This document shows positions 33,005 through 41,581 of a stretch of DNA of 64,000 bases, in pieces. Made by a program: the position numbers and the translations under genes. The DNA comes from Cereibacter_A azotoformans (lineage in GTDB: Bacteria; Pseudomonadota; Alphaproteobacteria; Rhodobacterales; Rhodobacteraceae), in NCBI RefSeq assembly GCF_003050905.1, contig NZ_QAOT01000010.1, one strand, 5' to 3'. The number at the start of each line of letters is the position of its first letter. Position 1 is the stretch's first letter. The notes beneath the pieces were generated by a model, which made no database searches, was not told where the DNA came from, and saw only the letters and a list, made by a program, of their open reading frames with translations.

Positions 33005-33355
33005 ATGAAAAACCTTCTGGCTGTTACCGCTGCCGCCCTGGCCCTGGCCTCGTCCGTTTCCGCCGGTGAGCTGGTGCTCGATGCCCCCATGCAGGCCCGC
33101 AGCCTGCACGAGGGGGCGCTCGATCTCGTGGCCTATCGCAATGACCTCGCCGATGGCGGGATGGAAGTCACCGCGGCCTTCCGTGCGCGCACTCCGTCGG
33201 GTGAGCCGCAGGTCGTCAAGATGCTGCTGCAGGACCAGGACCGGGTGCAGTTCTCGATGCCTTCGGACCTGCGCACGATCTACACCTTCGCCCGTGCGGG
33301 CGATCGGGTGACGGTGGGCGCCGAGCCGGTGGCCTTCAGCCTCGCCTCGCAATAA
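33005..33355 (+). CDS. Small secreted protein of unknown function
   Basis: A 116-residue protein I do not recognise. It has a clear signal peptide (MKNLLAVTAAALALASSVSA, cleavage before GELVLD) and a mature part of about 96 residues that looks beta-rich, with no cysteine and no obvious motif. The start at 33005 follows GGAAAGCG and begins the signal sequence. It stands alone, with the xdh/BMP operon terminator 105 bases downstream. Likely periplasmic. Confidence 0.65.
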   Translation: MKNLLAVTAAALALASSVSAGELVLDAPMQARSLHEGALDLVAYRNDLADGGMEVTAAFRARTPSGEPQVVKMLLQDQDRVQFSMPSDLRTIYTFARAGDRVTVGAEPVAFSLASQ

Positions 33356-33459
33356 GCCGATCATCCGATCCGAAGCGCGCGCGACGCAGCCCCTGACCCT
33401 GGCCCTGGCGGAGCGTCGCGCTGAGCCGCTCGGTCTGGCGAAAGGGTCACGACAAGAGA

Positions 33460-33486
33460 ATGGCCCGGACCTGCGGTCCGGGCCAT
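33460..33486 (-). terminator. Terminator of the xdh/BMP-transporter operon
   Basis: Perfect 12-bp stem (left arm ATGGCCCGGACC) with a 3-base loop, 20 bases past the binding-protein stop on the minus strand and followed there by TCTCTTGT. The strongest terminator candidate in the window; it may also stop read-through from the small secreted gene opposite. Confidence 0.75.
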
Positions 33487-33505
33487 AGGTCTTGAAGGGT
33501 GGGCC

Positions 33506-34600
33506 TTACTTCGGGATCTCGCCCGAAATGCCCTCCACGTAGAAATTCATGCCCAGCAGATCGGCATCGGGTGCGGTCTCGCCTTCGGCCAGCCAAGTCG
33601 AGCCGTCCTGCCTGTTCAGCGGGCCGGTGAAGGGATGGTAGGTGCCATCGGCGATCGCGTCGTGAACCTCCATCGCCTTGGCCTTCACCTCGGCCGGGAC
33701 CGCCTCGGTGATCTCGCCGATCTGCACCTCGCCGCCCGCGATGCCTTCCCAGGCGTCGGTGCCCTCCCAGGTGCCGTCGAGCACCATGCCCACGCGCTTG
33801 ACGTAGTAGGGCGCCCAGTTGTCGATGATCGAGGACACGCGCGGCGAGGGCTTGTAGTTGGCCATGTCGGACGCCTGGCCAAAGCCGATCACGCCCGGCG
33901 TCTTGGAGGCCTCGGCCAGCGGGGCGGTCGAATCGGTGTGGGCAAGGATCACGTCCACCCCCTGCTCGATCAGCGCCTTGGCGGCGTCGGCCTCTTTCGC
34001 GGGGTCGAACCAGGTGTAGGCCCACACGACCGAGATCGTCACATCGGGGTTCACCTTGCGCGCGTGGATGAACGAGGCGTTGATGCCCTGCACCACCTCG
34101 GGGATCGGATAGGAGCCGATGTAGCCGATCTTGTTCGACTTGGTCATCATGCCCGCAATCGTGCCGCAGACCGCGCGGCCCTCGTAGAAGCGGGCGTTGT
34201 AGGTCGCCACGTTCGGATGCTCGCGCTTGAAGCCGGTGCAATGCTCGAACTTCACGTTCGGGAACTTGGCGGCCACGTTGTTGGTGGCGTCCATGTAGCC
34301 GAACGAGGTGGTGAAGATGATGTCGCAGCCCGACAGCGCCATCTGCGTCAGCACGCGCTCGGCGTCCGAGCCTTCGGGAACGCTTTCCTGGTAGATCGTC
34401 TCGACGCGGTCGCCGAACTCCTTCTCGACGGCCAGACGGCCCTCGTTGTGCTGGAAGGTCCAGCCGCCGTCGCCGATCGGGCCGACGAAGACGAAGCCCA
34501 CCTTCACCTTGTCCTTGGCCTGGGCCATCGCGGCCTGGCCTCCCGCCAGCGACAACGCGAGACCCGAGGCGGCGCCTGCGAGAAGCGTTCTGCGATCCAT
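33506..34600 (-). CDS. BMP-family ABC transporter substrate-binding protein
   Basis: A 364-residue periplasmic protein of the Bmp/PnrA (Med) family. The leader MDRRTLLAGAASGLALSLAGG looks Tat-like and is followed by the mature start QAKDKVKVGFVFVGPIGDGG. The family binds nucleosides or purines; some members bind other ligands. It is the last gene of an operon that begins with xanthine dehydrogenase, so a purine such as xanthine, hypoxanthine or urate-type compound is a fair guess, by inference. It is separated from the permease gene by 48 bases with a small GCCGGC hairpin. Confidence 0.88.
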   Translation of the reverse strand: MDRRTLLAGAASGLALSLAGGQAAMAQAKDKVKVGFVFVGPIGDGGWTFQHNEGRLAVEKEFGDRVETIYQESVPEGSDAERVLTQMALSGCDIIFTTSFGYMDATNNVAAKFPNVKFEHCTGFKREHPNVATYNARFYEGRAVCGTIAGMMTKSNKIGYIGSYPIPEVVQGINASFIHARKVNPDVTISVVWAYTWFDPAKEADAAKALIEQGVDVILAHTDSTAPLAEASKTPGVIGFGQASDMANYKPSPRVSSIIDNWAPYYVKRVGMVLDGTWEGTDAWEGIAGGEVQIGEITEAVPAEVKAKAMEVHDAIADGTYHPFTGPLNRQDGSTWLAEGETAPDADLLGMNFYVEGISGEIPK

Positions 34601-34648
34601 TCTTTTGCTCCCTGTTCCCTGCCGGCGGTGCCGGCCGATAGTGCTGCC

Positions 34649-35581
34649 TCAGCGCGAGGCGTGGAAGGTCTTGCCCAGCGACGCCGGCGCCGAGCTGCTC
34701 CGGCGCCGGTCCGCCGACATGATGACCAGCACGAGGATCGTTATCAGATAGGGCGACATGGACAAGTATTGCACCGGGATCCGTGCGCCCGCGGCCTGCA
34801 GGTTCAACTGGAGGACGGTGATGCCGCCGAAAAGATAGGCGCCGAGCAGGACACGCCACGGCCGCCAGCTGGCAAAGACCACGATGGCCAGCGCGATCCA
34901 GCCTGCCCCCGCGGTGATCCCGTCGGTCCATTGCGGCACCCGGATGAGGCTGAGGTAGGCGCCGCCGAGCCCCGCCATCGCGCCGCCGAACAGGATCGCC
35001 AGCACCCGGATCCGCACCACATGGTAGCCGAGCGCATGGGCCGCCTCGTGATTCTCGCCCACCGCCCGCAACACGAGGCCCGTGCGCGTGTGGCGCAGCA
35101 CGAACCAGACCGCGGCCACGGCGGCAATCGAGAGATAGACCATGATGTCGTGCCGGAAGAGCATCGTTCCCAGCCCGGGAATGTCCGACAGCGGTCCGAA
35201 GTCGAGCCGGCCCGTCGCGGGCGGCTTCACGCCCACATAGCCCTGCCCGATGAGGCTCGAGAGGCCGAGGCCGAAGAGGGTCAGCGCGAGGCCGCTGGCC
35301 ACCTGATTGGCCATCAGGACCTGCGTCAGGAAGGCGAAGATCAGGCTCAGCGCGGCCCCCCCCACGGCGCCGCCGATGAAGCCCGCCCACGGGCTTCCGG
35401 TCTCGACGGCGACGACAAAGCCGCAGATCGCGCCGATGATCATCATCCCCTCGACCCCGAGGTTCAGCACGCCCGACTTCTCGACCACCAGTTCCCCGAT
35501 GGCCGCGAGAATGATCGGCACCGAGGCCATCATCAGCGAGGCCACGAGGACGGCGGGATTGATGCCTCCGAACAGGTCCAT
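34649..35581 (-). CDS. ABC transporter permease (nucleoside/purine type)
   Basis: A 310-residue membrane protein of the BPD_transp_2 family with 8-10 helices. The stretch NLGVEGMMIIGAICGFVVA near residues 40-60 is the family hallmark in BMP-linked permeases. It pairs with the upstream permease to form the channel. Its start codon shares a base with the upstream permease stop (TGATG), so the two are translationally coupled. Confidence 0.88.
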   Translation of the reverse strand: MDLFGGINPAVLVASLMMASVPIILAAIGELVVEKSGVLNLGVEGMMIIGAICGFVVAVETGSPWAGFIGGAVGGAALSLIFAFLTQVLMANQVASGLALTLFGLGLSSLIGQGYVGVKPPATGRLDFGPLSDIPGLGTMLFRHDIMVYLSIAAVAAVWFVLRHTRTGLVLRAVGENHEAAHALGYHVVRIRVLAILFGGAMAGLGGAYLSLIRVPQWTDGITAGAGWIALAIVVFASWRPWRVLLGAYLFGGITVLQLNLQAAGARIPVQYLSMSPYLITILVLVIMSADRRRSSSAPASLGKTFHASR

Positions 35582-36663
35582 CAGGCGGCCTCCTTCCGGC
35601 GCGGGCGGATGCGGTAGTTCGACAGAAGGTCCACGGCGAGGAGGAAGAAGAGCAGCATCCCCTGGAAGGCCTGGATCGAGGCCGCGGGCAGGCCGAGGTT
35701 CGTCGAGGCGTTGTCGCCGCCGACATAGGTCAGCGCCATCAGAAGCCCGGCGAGCAGGATGCCCACCGGATTGAGCCGCCCGAGGAAGGCCACGATGATC
35801 GCGGTGAAGCCATAGCCCTGCGCGAAGTCGATCGAGATCTGCCCCGCCGGCCCCGTCACCTCGAACAGCCCCGCCAGGCCCGCAAGCGCCCCCGAGATCC
35901 CCATGCACATCAGCACGAGCCGGTTGGGCGAGACGCCCGCGAAACGCGCGGCCCGCGGCGCCTGGCCCGCAAGCCGGATCTGGAAGCCGAGGATGTGACG
36001 CTGGAGAAGGATGTAGGCCGCGATCACTGCGGCAAAGGCCGCGACCACGCCCCAGTGCATGCCCGTCCCGGCGATCAGCTCGGGGTTGGCCGACGACGGC
36101 CACTGCGAGAGGTTGCGAGAGCCGGGAAAGCCGCCCCCTTGCGGATTGCGCAGGGCGCCCAACGCCATCGAGGCCATGATCGACTGCGCGACATAGACGA
36201 GGAGGAGCGAGACGAGGATCTCGTTGGTGCGGAACTTCGTGCGCAGGATGGCGGGGATCATCGCCCAGATCCAGCCGCCGAAGGCGCCCGCCGCCACCAT
36301 CAGCGGAAAGATCAGCCGGCTGTCGGTGGGATAGAGCGCAAGCCCCGCCGCGGCGCCGAAGATGGCGCCCATCATGTATTGCCCTTCGGCGCCGATGTTC
36401 CAGACGCCCGCGCGGAAGCCGAGGCTCAGCCCCACCGCGATCAGGATCAGCGGCCCCGCCTTCACCAGAAGCTGGCCGCGGAAATACCAGGCGAACTCGC
36501 CGAACAGCGGGTCCCAGAAGATCGTGCGGATCGCCTCGACGGGGTTCTTGCCCAGCAGCGCGAACATCAGCCCGCCCGCCAGCATGGTCAGGACAACGGC
36601 CAGCACCGGGGTCGCCCAGTTCCAGAAGCGCGACGGGTTGGGCCGCTTCTCAAGCGTGAGCAT
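35581..36663 (-). CDS. ABC transporter permease (nucleoside/purine type)
   Basis: A 360-residue membrane permease of the same family. WNIGAEGQYMMGAIFGAAAG near residue 108 matches the NxGxEGQ motif of the YufP/NupB class. It has an N-terminal helix, a long family-typical core and a positively charged C-terminus. It overlaps the ATPase gene by 14 bases, so it is tightly coupled in the operon. It forms a heterodimer with the next permease. Confidence 0.88.
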   Translation of the reverse strand: MLTLEKRPNPSRFWNWATPVLAVVLTMLAGGLMFALLGKNPVEAIRTIFWDPLFGEFAWYFRGQLLVKAGPLILIAVGLSLGFRAGVWNIGAEGQYMMGAIFGAAAGLALYPTDSRLIFPLMVAAGAFGGWIWAMIPAILRTKFRTNEILVSLLLVYVAQSIMASMALGALRNPQGGGFPGSRNLSQWPSSANPELIAGTGMHWGVVAAFAAVIAAYILLQRHILGFQIRLAGQAPRAARFAGVSPNRLVLMCMGISGALAGLAGLFEVTGPAGQISIDFAQGYGFTAIIVAFLGRLNPVGILLAGLLMALTYVGGDNASTNLGLPAASIQAFQGMLLFFLLAVDLLSNYRIRPRRKEAA

Positions 36664-38170
36664 GGGCCACCTCCATCCCGTGCGCGCCGCCCATCATCAG
36701 GCCGATCTCCTCGATGGACAGGCCCTGCGTCGGCCGGGGCACGCTAAGCCGGCCCTCGTTCAGGGCCGCGAAGCGATCGGCGATTTCCAGAAGCTCGTCA
36801 AGGTCCTGACTGATGACCACGACCGCCGCCCCCGCCGCCGCCCTGTCGAGGATCGCCTGCCGGATCGCCGCCGCGGCCGAGGCGTCCACGCCCCACGTCG
36901 GCTGGTTGATGATGATGACCGACGGATCCTGCGACAGCTCGCGGCCCACCACGAACTTCTGCAGGTTGCCGCCCGAAAGCGCCCGCGCGGCCACCCATGT
37001 GCCGGGCGTGCGCACGTCGAACCGCTCGACGATCTCGGAGGCGAAGGCGCGCGTGCCCGCCCAGTCGATGAAGCCGCGCCATGTCAGCCGCTTGCGCACC
37101 ACCCCCGACAGGAGCGCGTTCTCCACAAGGCTCATGTCGGGCGCGGCCGCATGGCCCAGCCGCTCTTCGGGCGCGGCCACCAGCCCCCGCGTGCGGCGCT
37201 CGTTCGGCCCGAGGTCGCCCACGCCGTGCCCCTCGACCAGCACCGCATCCTTCGGCGCGCGCAGCTCGCCCGAGAGCGCGATCAGCAGTTCGTCCTGCCC
37301 GTTGCCCGCCACGCCCGCAATGCCCAGCACCTCGCCGCGGCGCACCTTGAAGCTGATGTCCTTGAGCGCGGTGCCGAAGGGGATCGGCGAGGCGACCGAC
37401 AGTCCCGCCACCTCGAGCGCCACCTCGCCCTTGGGGGTCGCGTGCCGCTCGGGCGGGGTCAGGACGGTGCCCACCATCAGTTCGGCCATCTCGCGGGCCG
37501 AGCGTTCGCGCGGGGTGCAGGTCGCCACCACCTTGCCGCGGCGCAGGATCGTCGCCTCGTCGCAGAGCGCCCGGATCTCCTCGAGCTTGTGGCTGATGTA
37601 GAGGATCGAGGTCCCCTCGGCCGCCAGCTGGCGCAGGGTCTGGAACAGGATCTCCACCTCCTGCGGGGTGAGGACCGAGGTCGGCTCGTCCATGATGAGC
37701 AGTTTCGGATCCTGCAGCAGGCAGCGCACGATCTCGACCCGCTGCCGCTCGCCGGCCGAGAGGTCGCCCACCATGCGCGACGGATCGAGGGGCAGGCCAT
37801 ATTCCTCCGAGACCTGCCGGATGCGCGCGGCGAGATCACGCAGCCTCGGCGGGTTCTCCATCCCGAGCGCCACATTCTCGGCCACGTTCAGCGCCTCGAA
37901 CAGGCTGAAATGCTGGAACACCATGGCCACGCCCGCAGCGCGCGCCTCGCGCGGCTCGCGCGGGGCATAGTCCTGCCCGCGCAGCCGCATCCGCCCCTCG
38001 TCGGGCCGGACCAGCCCGTAGATCATCTTGACCAGCGTGGACTTGCCCGCGCCGTTCTCGCCGAGGAGCGCATGCACCTCGCCTTCCCGGATCGAGAAGG
38101 ACACGTCCGAGTTCGCGACCACGCCCGGATAGGCCTTGGTCACCCCCTCGATCCGCAGAAGTTCCGTCAT
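36650..38170 (-). CDS. ABC transporter ATPase with two nucleotide-binding domains
   Basis: A 506-residue duplicated ATPase of the sugar/nucleoside (YufO/NupA, RbsA-like) class. The first domain has Walker A GENGAGKSTL and signature LSAGERQR, and Walker B LLIMDEPTSVL. The second domain has a degenerate P-loop (GVAGNGQDEL) and the signature LSGGNLQK, as usual in this class. It powers the BMP-type importer. The start at 38170 overlaps the xdhC stop in ATGA. Confidence 0.92.
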   Translation of the reverse strand: MTELLRIEGVTKAYPGVVANSDVSFSIREGEVHALLGENGAGKSTLVKMIYGLVRPDEGRMRLRGQDYAPREPREARAAGVAMVFQHFSLFEALNVAENVALGMENPPRLRDLAARIRQVSEEYGLPLDPSRMVGDLSAGERQRVEIVRCLLQDPKLLIMDEPTSVLTPQEVEILFQTLRQLAAEGTSILYISHKLEEIRALCDEATILRRGKVVATCTPRERSAREMAELMVGTVLTPPERHATPKGEVALEVAGLSVASPIPFGTALKDISFKVRRGEVLGIAGVAGNGQDELLIALSGELRAPKDAVLVEGHGVGDLGPNERRTRGLVAAPEERLGHAAAPDMSLVENALLSGVVRKRLTWRGFIDWAGTRAFASEIVERFDVRTPGTWVAARALSGGNLQKFVVGRELSQDPSVIIINQPTWGVDASAAAAIRQAILDRAAAGAAVVVISQDLDELLEIADRFAALNEGRLSVPRPTQGLSIEEIGLMMGGAHGMEVAHAHA

Positions 38171-39108
38171 GACGCGATCTCCGCCCCCGCTCTGCGCTTT
38201 TCCCCCAGCAACCTTACCGCGACGCCCAAGGCAATCGCCTGCGGATGCTTGCCGAGCGACTTGTCGCCGATCGGGCACACCATGTGCGCGATCTGCCCCT
38301 CGGAATGGCCAAGCGCGCGCAGCCTGCCACGGAAGCGGGCAGCCTTCGTGGCCGAGCCGATGACCCCGAGCCCGGCCGACCCGTGCGCGAGGATGCGGTG
38401 GCAAAGCTCGAGATCCAGCGCGTGCGAGAATGTCAGCACGAGATGTTCGGCCGCGCGCGGCGCATGGGCCACCAGTTCCTCGGGCCGCTTGCACCAGATC
38501 GCGCGCGGCCCCTCGGGCAGCGCCTCGGGAAAGCGGTCGCGCGCCACGTCGATCCATGTCAGCGCGAGATCGGGCAAGGGTGCCAGCACCGCCACCAGCG
38601 CCCGGCCGACATGGCCGGCGCCCCAGATCCAGACCTGCCGTTCCGGCATCGCCAGGGGCTCGATCAGCCAGCCCTGCCGGATCTGCACCGCCGGCCGCGC
38701 CCCCTCGCGCCGCGCCCGGTCGATCAGCCGCTTCACCTCGAGCCCCATGGGTCGCCCGTCCAGGCTGCGCGCCACCAGCGGCCCCGCAACCGTCGAAAGC
38801 GTCGCCGCGTCCCAGACCTCGGTGACCAGCGTCACCGATCCCCCGCAGCATTGTCCGAGCGCGGGACCAAGCGGCCTCCGGTCCACCCGCCGCCCGCCGT
38901 CCGCCAGAAGGGCCCTGGCCCGCGCGGTGGCCTCCCACTCCAGCGCGCCGCCGCCGATGGTGCCCGAACTCCCGCCCTCCCAGACGAGCATGGCCGCGCC
39001 CGGCGCGCGGGGCGCCGATCCTTCGACCGCGCCCACCACCACCCGGGCCACGCGCCCGTGTTCCTCCACGGCCGCCCGCAACCCTTCAAGGTGGAAACCC
39101 TCAGCCAC
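38167..39108 (-). CDS. xdhC: XdhC, molybdenum cofactor insertion protein for xanthine dehydrogenase
   Basis: A 313-residue cytoplasmic accessory protein. It has the XdhC/CoxI N-terminal part (GSAPRAPGAAMLVWEGG, then TIGGGALEW) and a C-terminal Rossmann domain (WIWGAGHVGRALVAVL near residue 155). XdhC binds Moco, promotes its sulfuration and delivers it to XdhB. It overlaps xdhB by 8 bases. The cysteine in GQCCGGSVTL near residue 93 fits the family position for Moco binding. Confidence 0.93.
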   Translation of the reverse strand: MAEGFHLEGLRAAVEEHGRVARVVVGAVEGSAPRAPGAAMLVWEGGSSGTIGGGALEWEATARARALLADGGRRVDRRPLGPALGQCCGGSVTLVTEVWDAATLSTVAGPLVARSLDGRPMGLEVKRLIDRARREGARPAVQIRQGWLIEPLAMPERQVWIWGAGHVGRALVAVLAPLPDLALTWIDVARDRFPEALPEGPRAIWCKRPEELVAHAPRAAEHLVLTFSHALDLELCHRILAHGSAGLGVIGSATKAARFRGRLRALGHSEGQIAHMVCPIGDKSLGKHPQAIALGVAVRLLGEKRRAGAEIAS

Positions 39109-41581
39109 GCTGCCGCCTCACCGCCATCAGGATGCGTTCCGGCGTGGCCGGCGCATCCAGCGCGGGATAGACCGAGCCGTCGCCACAGGCCGCCACCGCG
39201 TCCGAAAGTGCCATCAGCACCGAGATCCCGAGCATGAAGGGCGGCTCGCCCACCGCTTTCGACCGCCCCACCGTCTCCTCGGGATTCGGCCGGTCCCAGA
39301 GGGCCACGTTGAAGATCCGCGGCCGGTCCGAGCAGGCGGGGATCTTGTAGGTCGAGGGCGCATGGGTGCGCAGCCGCCCCTCGCCGTCCCAGACCAGCTC
39401 TTCCGTGGTGAGCCAGCCCGCCCCCTGAACATAGCCGCCTTCGATCTGGCCCAGATCCAGCGCCGGATTGAGGCTCGAGCCCGTGTCGTGCAGGATGTCG
39501 GCCCGCAGGATGCGGTTCTCGCCGGTAAGGCTGTCGATCACGACCTCCGACACCGCGGCCCCGTAGGCAAAGTAGAAGAAGGGCCGCCCGCGCCCCTTCA
39601 GCCGGTCCCAGACGATCTTCGGCGTCCGGTAATAGCCGGTGGCGGATAGGGGCACGCGCGCCTGATAGGCCATGGCCGCCACGTCGGCGAAGGAGAGGTC
39701 GGCCCCGCCGACGCGCACCCGCCCCTCCTCGAACCGCACCTCCTCCGCCCGCGCCTGATGCCGTCCGGCCACCAGATCCGCCAGCCGCTCACGCAGCGTC
39801 ACGCAGGCGGCGCGCACCGCCATCCCGTTCAGGTCCGACCCGGACGAGGCCGCCGTGGCCGAGGTGTTCGGCACCTTCCCGGTGTCGGTGGGCGTGATCT
39901 TCACCGCCTCGACCGGCAGCCCCAGCTCGGCTGCGGCCACCTGCGCGACCTTCTGGAACAGCCCCTGTCCCATCTCGGTCCCGCCGTGGTTCAGATGCAC
40001 CGATCCATCCTGGTATATGTGCACCAGAGCCCCCGCCTGGTTCAGCCAGGTCAGCGTGAAGGAGATCCCGAACTTGACCGGCGTGATTGCAAGGCCGCGC
40101 TTCAGTATCGGGCTCTGCCGGTTCCATTCCGCGATCTCGGCGCGGCGCCGGGCATAGCCTGCCCTCTCCGCCAGTGCGGCCACCAGCGCATCGCCGATGA
40201 AATCCTCGACCGGCATGTGGTAGGGCGTCGTCTGTACCCCCTCGGGCACGGGCGGAGGCAGCTCATGCCCGATGGCCTCCGCCCCGCGCGAGGTCAGATC
40301 CACCTCTTCCGCGCCGAGGCGCTTCCGCGCCGCGGCATCCTCCTCCTTCATTCTGGCGGAAATATCCCGGGGGTCCGGGGGCAGAGCCCCCGGCCTTGTC
40401 CCCGGCTCCGGCGCGCATCTCTCCTGTCCGCCCTCCGCCATCGGCGCATAGAAGTTCGCCTGCCGCACCGCGAGCGGATCGCGGCCGAGCGCATGGGCCA
40501 CATGGTCCATCACCCGCTCGATCCCGATCATGCCCTGCGGCCCGCCGAAGCCCCGGAAGGCGGTGGCGCTCTGGCTGTGGGTGCGCAGCCGGTGACTCTC
40601 GATCCGCACCGCGGGCAGGTGATAGGCATTGTCGGCGTGCAGCATCGCCCGGTCCGCCACCGGCAGCGACAGGTCCTGCGACCAGCCGCAGCGGAAGAGG
40701 TGGCGGAACTCGACCCCCGAAAGACGCCCTTCCGCATCGAAGCCCGCGCGGTAGTCGATCCTGAGGTCGTGGCGCTTGCCGGTGATGATCATGTCGTCGT
40801 CGCGGTCGTAGCGCATCTTGCAGGGCCGCCCCGTCATCCGCGCGGCCAGCGCGCAGGCGATGGCCAGCGCATTGCCCTGGCTTTCCTTGCCGCCGAAGCC
40901 GCCGCCCATCCGCCGCACCTCGACGCGCACCGCGCTCATCGGCAGTCCCAGCGCATGGGCCACCTTGTGCTGGATCTCGGTCGGATGCTGGGTCGAGGAA
41001 TGGACATGCATGTCGCCCCCCTCCTGCGGCAGGGCGAGCGCCACCTGACCCTCGAGGTAGAAATGCTCCTGTCCCCCCACCTCCATCGACCCCTCGACAC
41101 GGTGCGGGGCGGCCGCGATGGCCTCCGCGGCCCGGCCCTTCTCCCAGACGACCGGCCCCTCCTCGAAGCGCGAGCCGGCGGCCAGCGCCTCATCGACGGT
41201 GAGGATCGCCGGCAGCGGCCGGATCCCGGGCCGCGCCAGACGCGCCGCGCGGCGGGCCGCCCGATGGCTCTCGGCCACCACGAGAAACAGGGGCTGTCCC
41301 GCATAATGGACGCAACCGCGCGCAAGGAGCGGCTCGTCGTGGGTCGAGGGCGAGCAGTCCGGCATCGGATCGAGGTCATCGGGGCCGATCACCCGCACGA
41401 CGCCCGGCGCGCGCCGCACCGGATCGAGATCGAGCGACAGGATCTCGCCATGCGCCACGGGCGAGAGGCCGAAGGCCAGATGCAGGGTGCCGCGCGGGGT
41501 TGGGATGTCGTCCACATAGCGCGCGGCGCCGGTGACATGAAGCGGGGCCGCGTCGTGCGGCAGGGGCTTGCCGAGGCTCAT
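39101..41581 (-). CDS. xdhB: XdhB, xanthine dehydrogenase molybdopterin subunit, with in-frame repeat insertion
   Basis: An 826-residue molybdenum subunit of xanthine dehydrogenase, which oxidises hypoxanthine and xanthine to urate. Family motifs are intact: GGGFGGKESQG near residue 230, AFRGFGGPQG near 345, and the catalytic Glu in GRSKAVGEPPFMLG near 778. It is roughly 40-50 residues longer than typical bacterial XdhB. The extra part lies at about residues 385-440 and its DNA (40341-40410) is a palindromic GC-rich repeat-like element, translated in frame. It overlaps xdhA by 4 bases and xdhC by 8. Whether the insert harms activity is unknown; it is placed before GVQTTPYHMPVED, likely in a loop. 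Confidence 0.93.
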   Translation of the reverse strand: MSLGKPLPHDAAPLHVTGAARYVDDIPTPRGTLHLAFGLSPVAHGEILSLDLDPVRRAPGVVRVIGPDDLDPMPDCSPSTHDEPLLARGCVHYAGQPLFLVVAESHRAARRAARLARPGIRPLPAILTVDEALAAGSRFEEGPVVWEKGRAAEAIAAAPHRVEGSMEVGGQEHFYLEGQVALALPQEGGDMHVHSSTQHPTEIQHKVAHALGLPMSAVRVEVRRMGGGFGGKESQGNALAIACALAARMTGRPCKMRYDRDDDMIITGKRHDLRIDYRAGFDAEGRLSGVEFRHLFRCGWSQDLSLPVADRAMLHADNAYHLPAVRIESHRLRTHSQSATAFRGFGGPQGMIGIERVMDHVAHALGRDPLAVRQANFYAPMAEGGQERCAPEPGTRPGALPPDPRDISARMKEEDAAARKRLGAEEVDLTSRGAEAIGHELPPPVPEGVQTTPYHMPVEDFIGDALVAALAERAGYARRRAEIAEWNRQSPILKRGLAITPVKFGISFTLTWLNQAGALVHIYQDGSVHLNHGGTEMGQGLFQKVAQVAAAELGLPVEAVKITPTDTGKVPNTSATAASSGSDLNGMAVRAACVTLRERLADLVAGRHQARAEEVRFEEGRVRVGGADLSFADVAAMAYQARVPLSATGYYRTPKIVWDRLKGRGRPFFYFAYGAAVSEVVIDSLTGENRILRADILHDTGSSLNPALDLGQIEGGYVQGAGWLTTEELVWDGEGRLRTHAPSTYKIPACSDRPRIFNVALWDRPNPEETVGRSKAVGEPPFMLGISVLMALSDAVAACGDGSVYPALDAPATPERILMAVRRQRG
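40341..40410 (+). repeat. GC-rich palindromic repeat-like element inside xdhB
   Basis: Reads TTCATTCTGGCGGAAATATC then CCGGGGGT and an 8-bp hairpin CCGGGGGC-AGA-GCCCCCGG (40375-40393). The layout (AAATATCC core followed by a G-run and hairpin) looks like dispersed palindromic elements known from intergenic DNA of Rhodobacter relatives. It matches the element in xdhA (42422-42570) in the opposite orientation. Here it is read through as protein (GALPPDPRDISARMKEE on the coding strand). Confidence 0.6.

Noticed and set aside
36362..39649. A 1095-codon plus-strand frame across the BMP transporter genes and xdhC
   Set aside because: No recognisable domain; it is an antisense shadow of the minus-strand operon.
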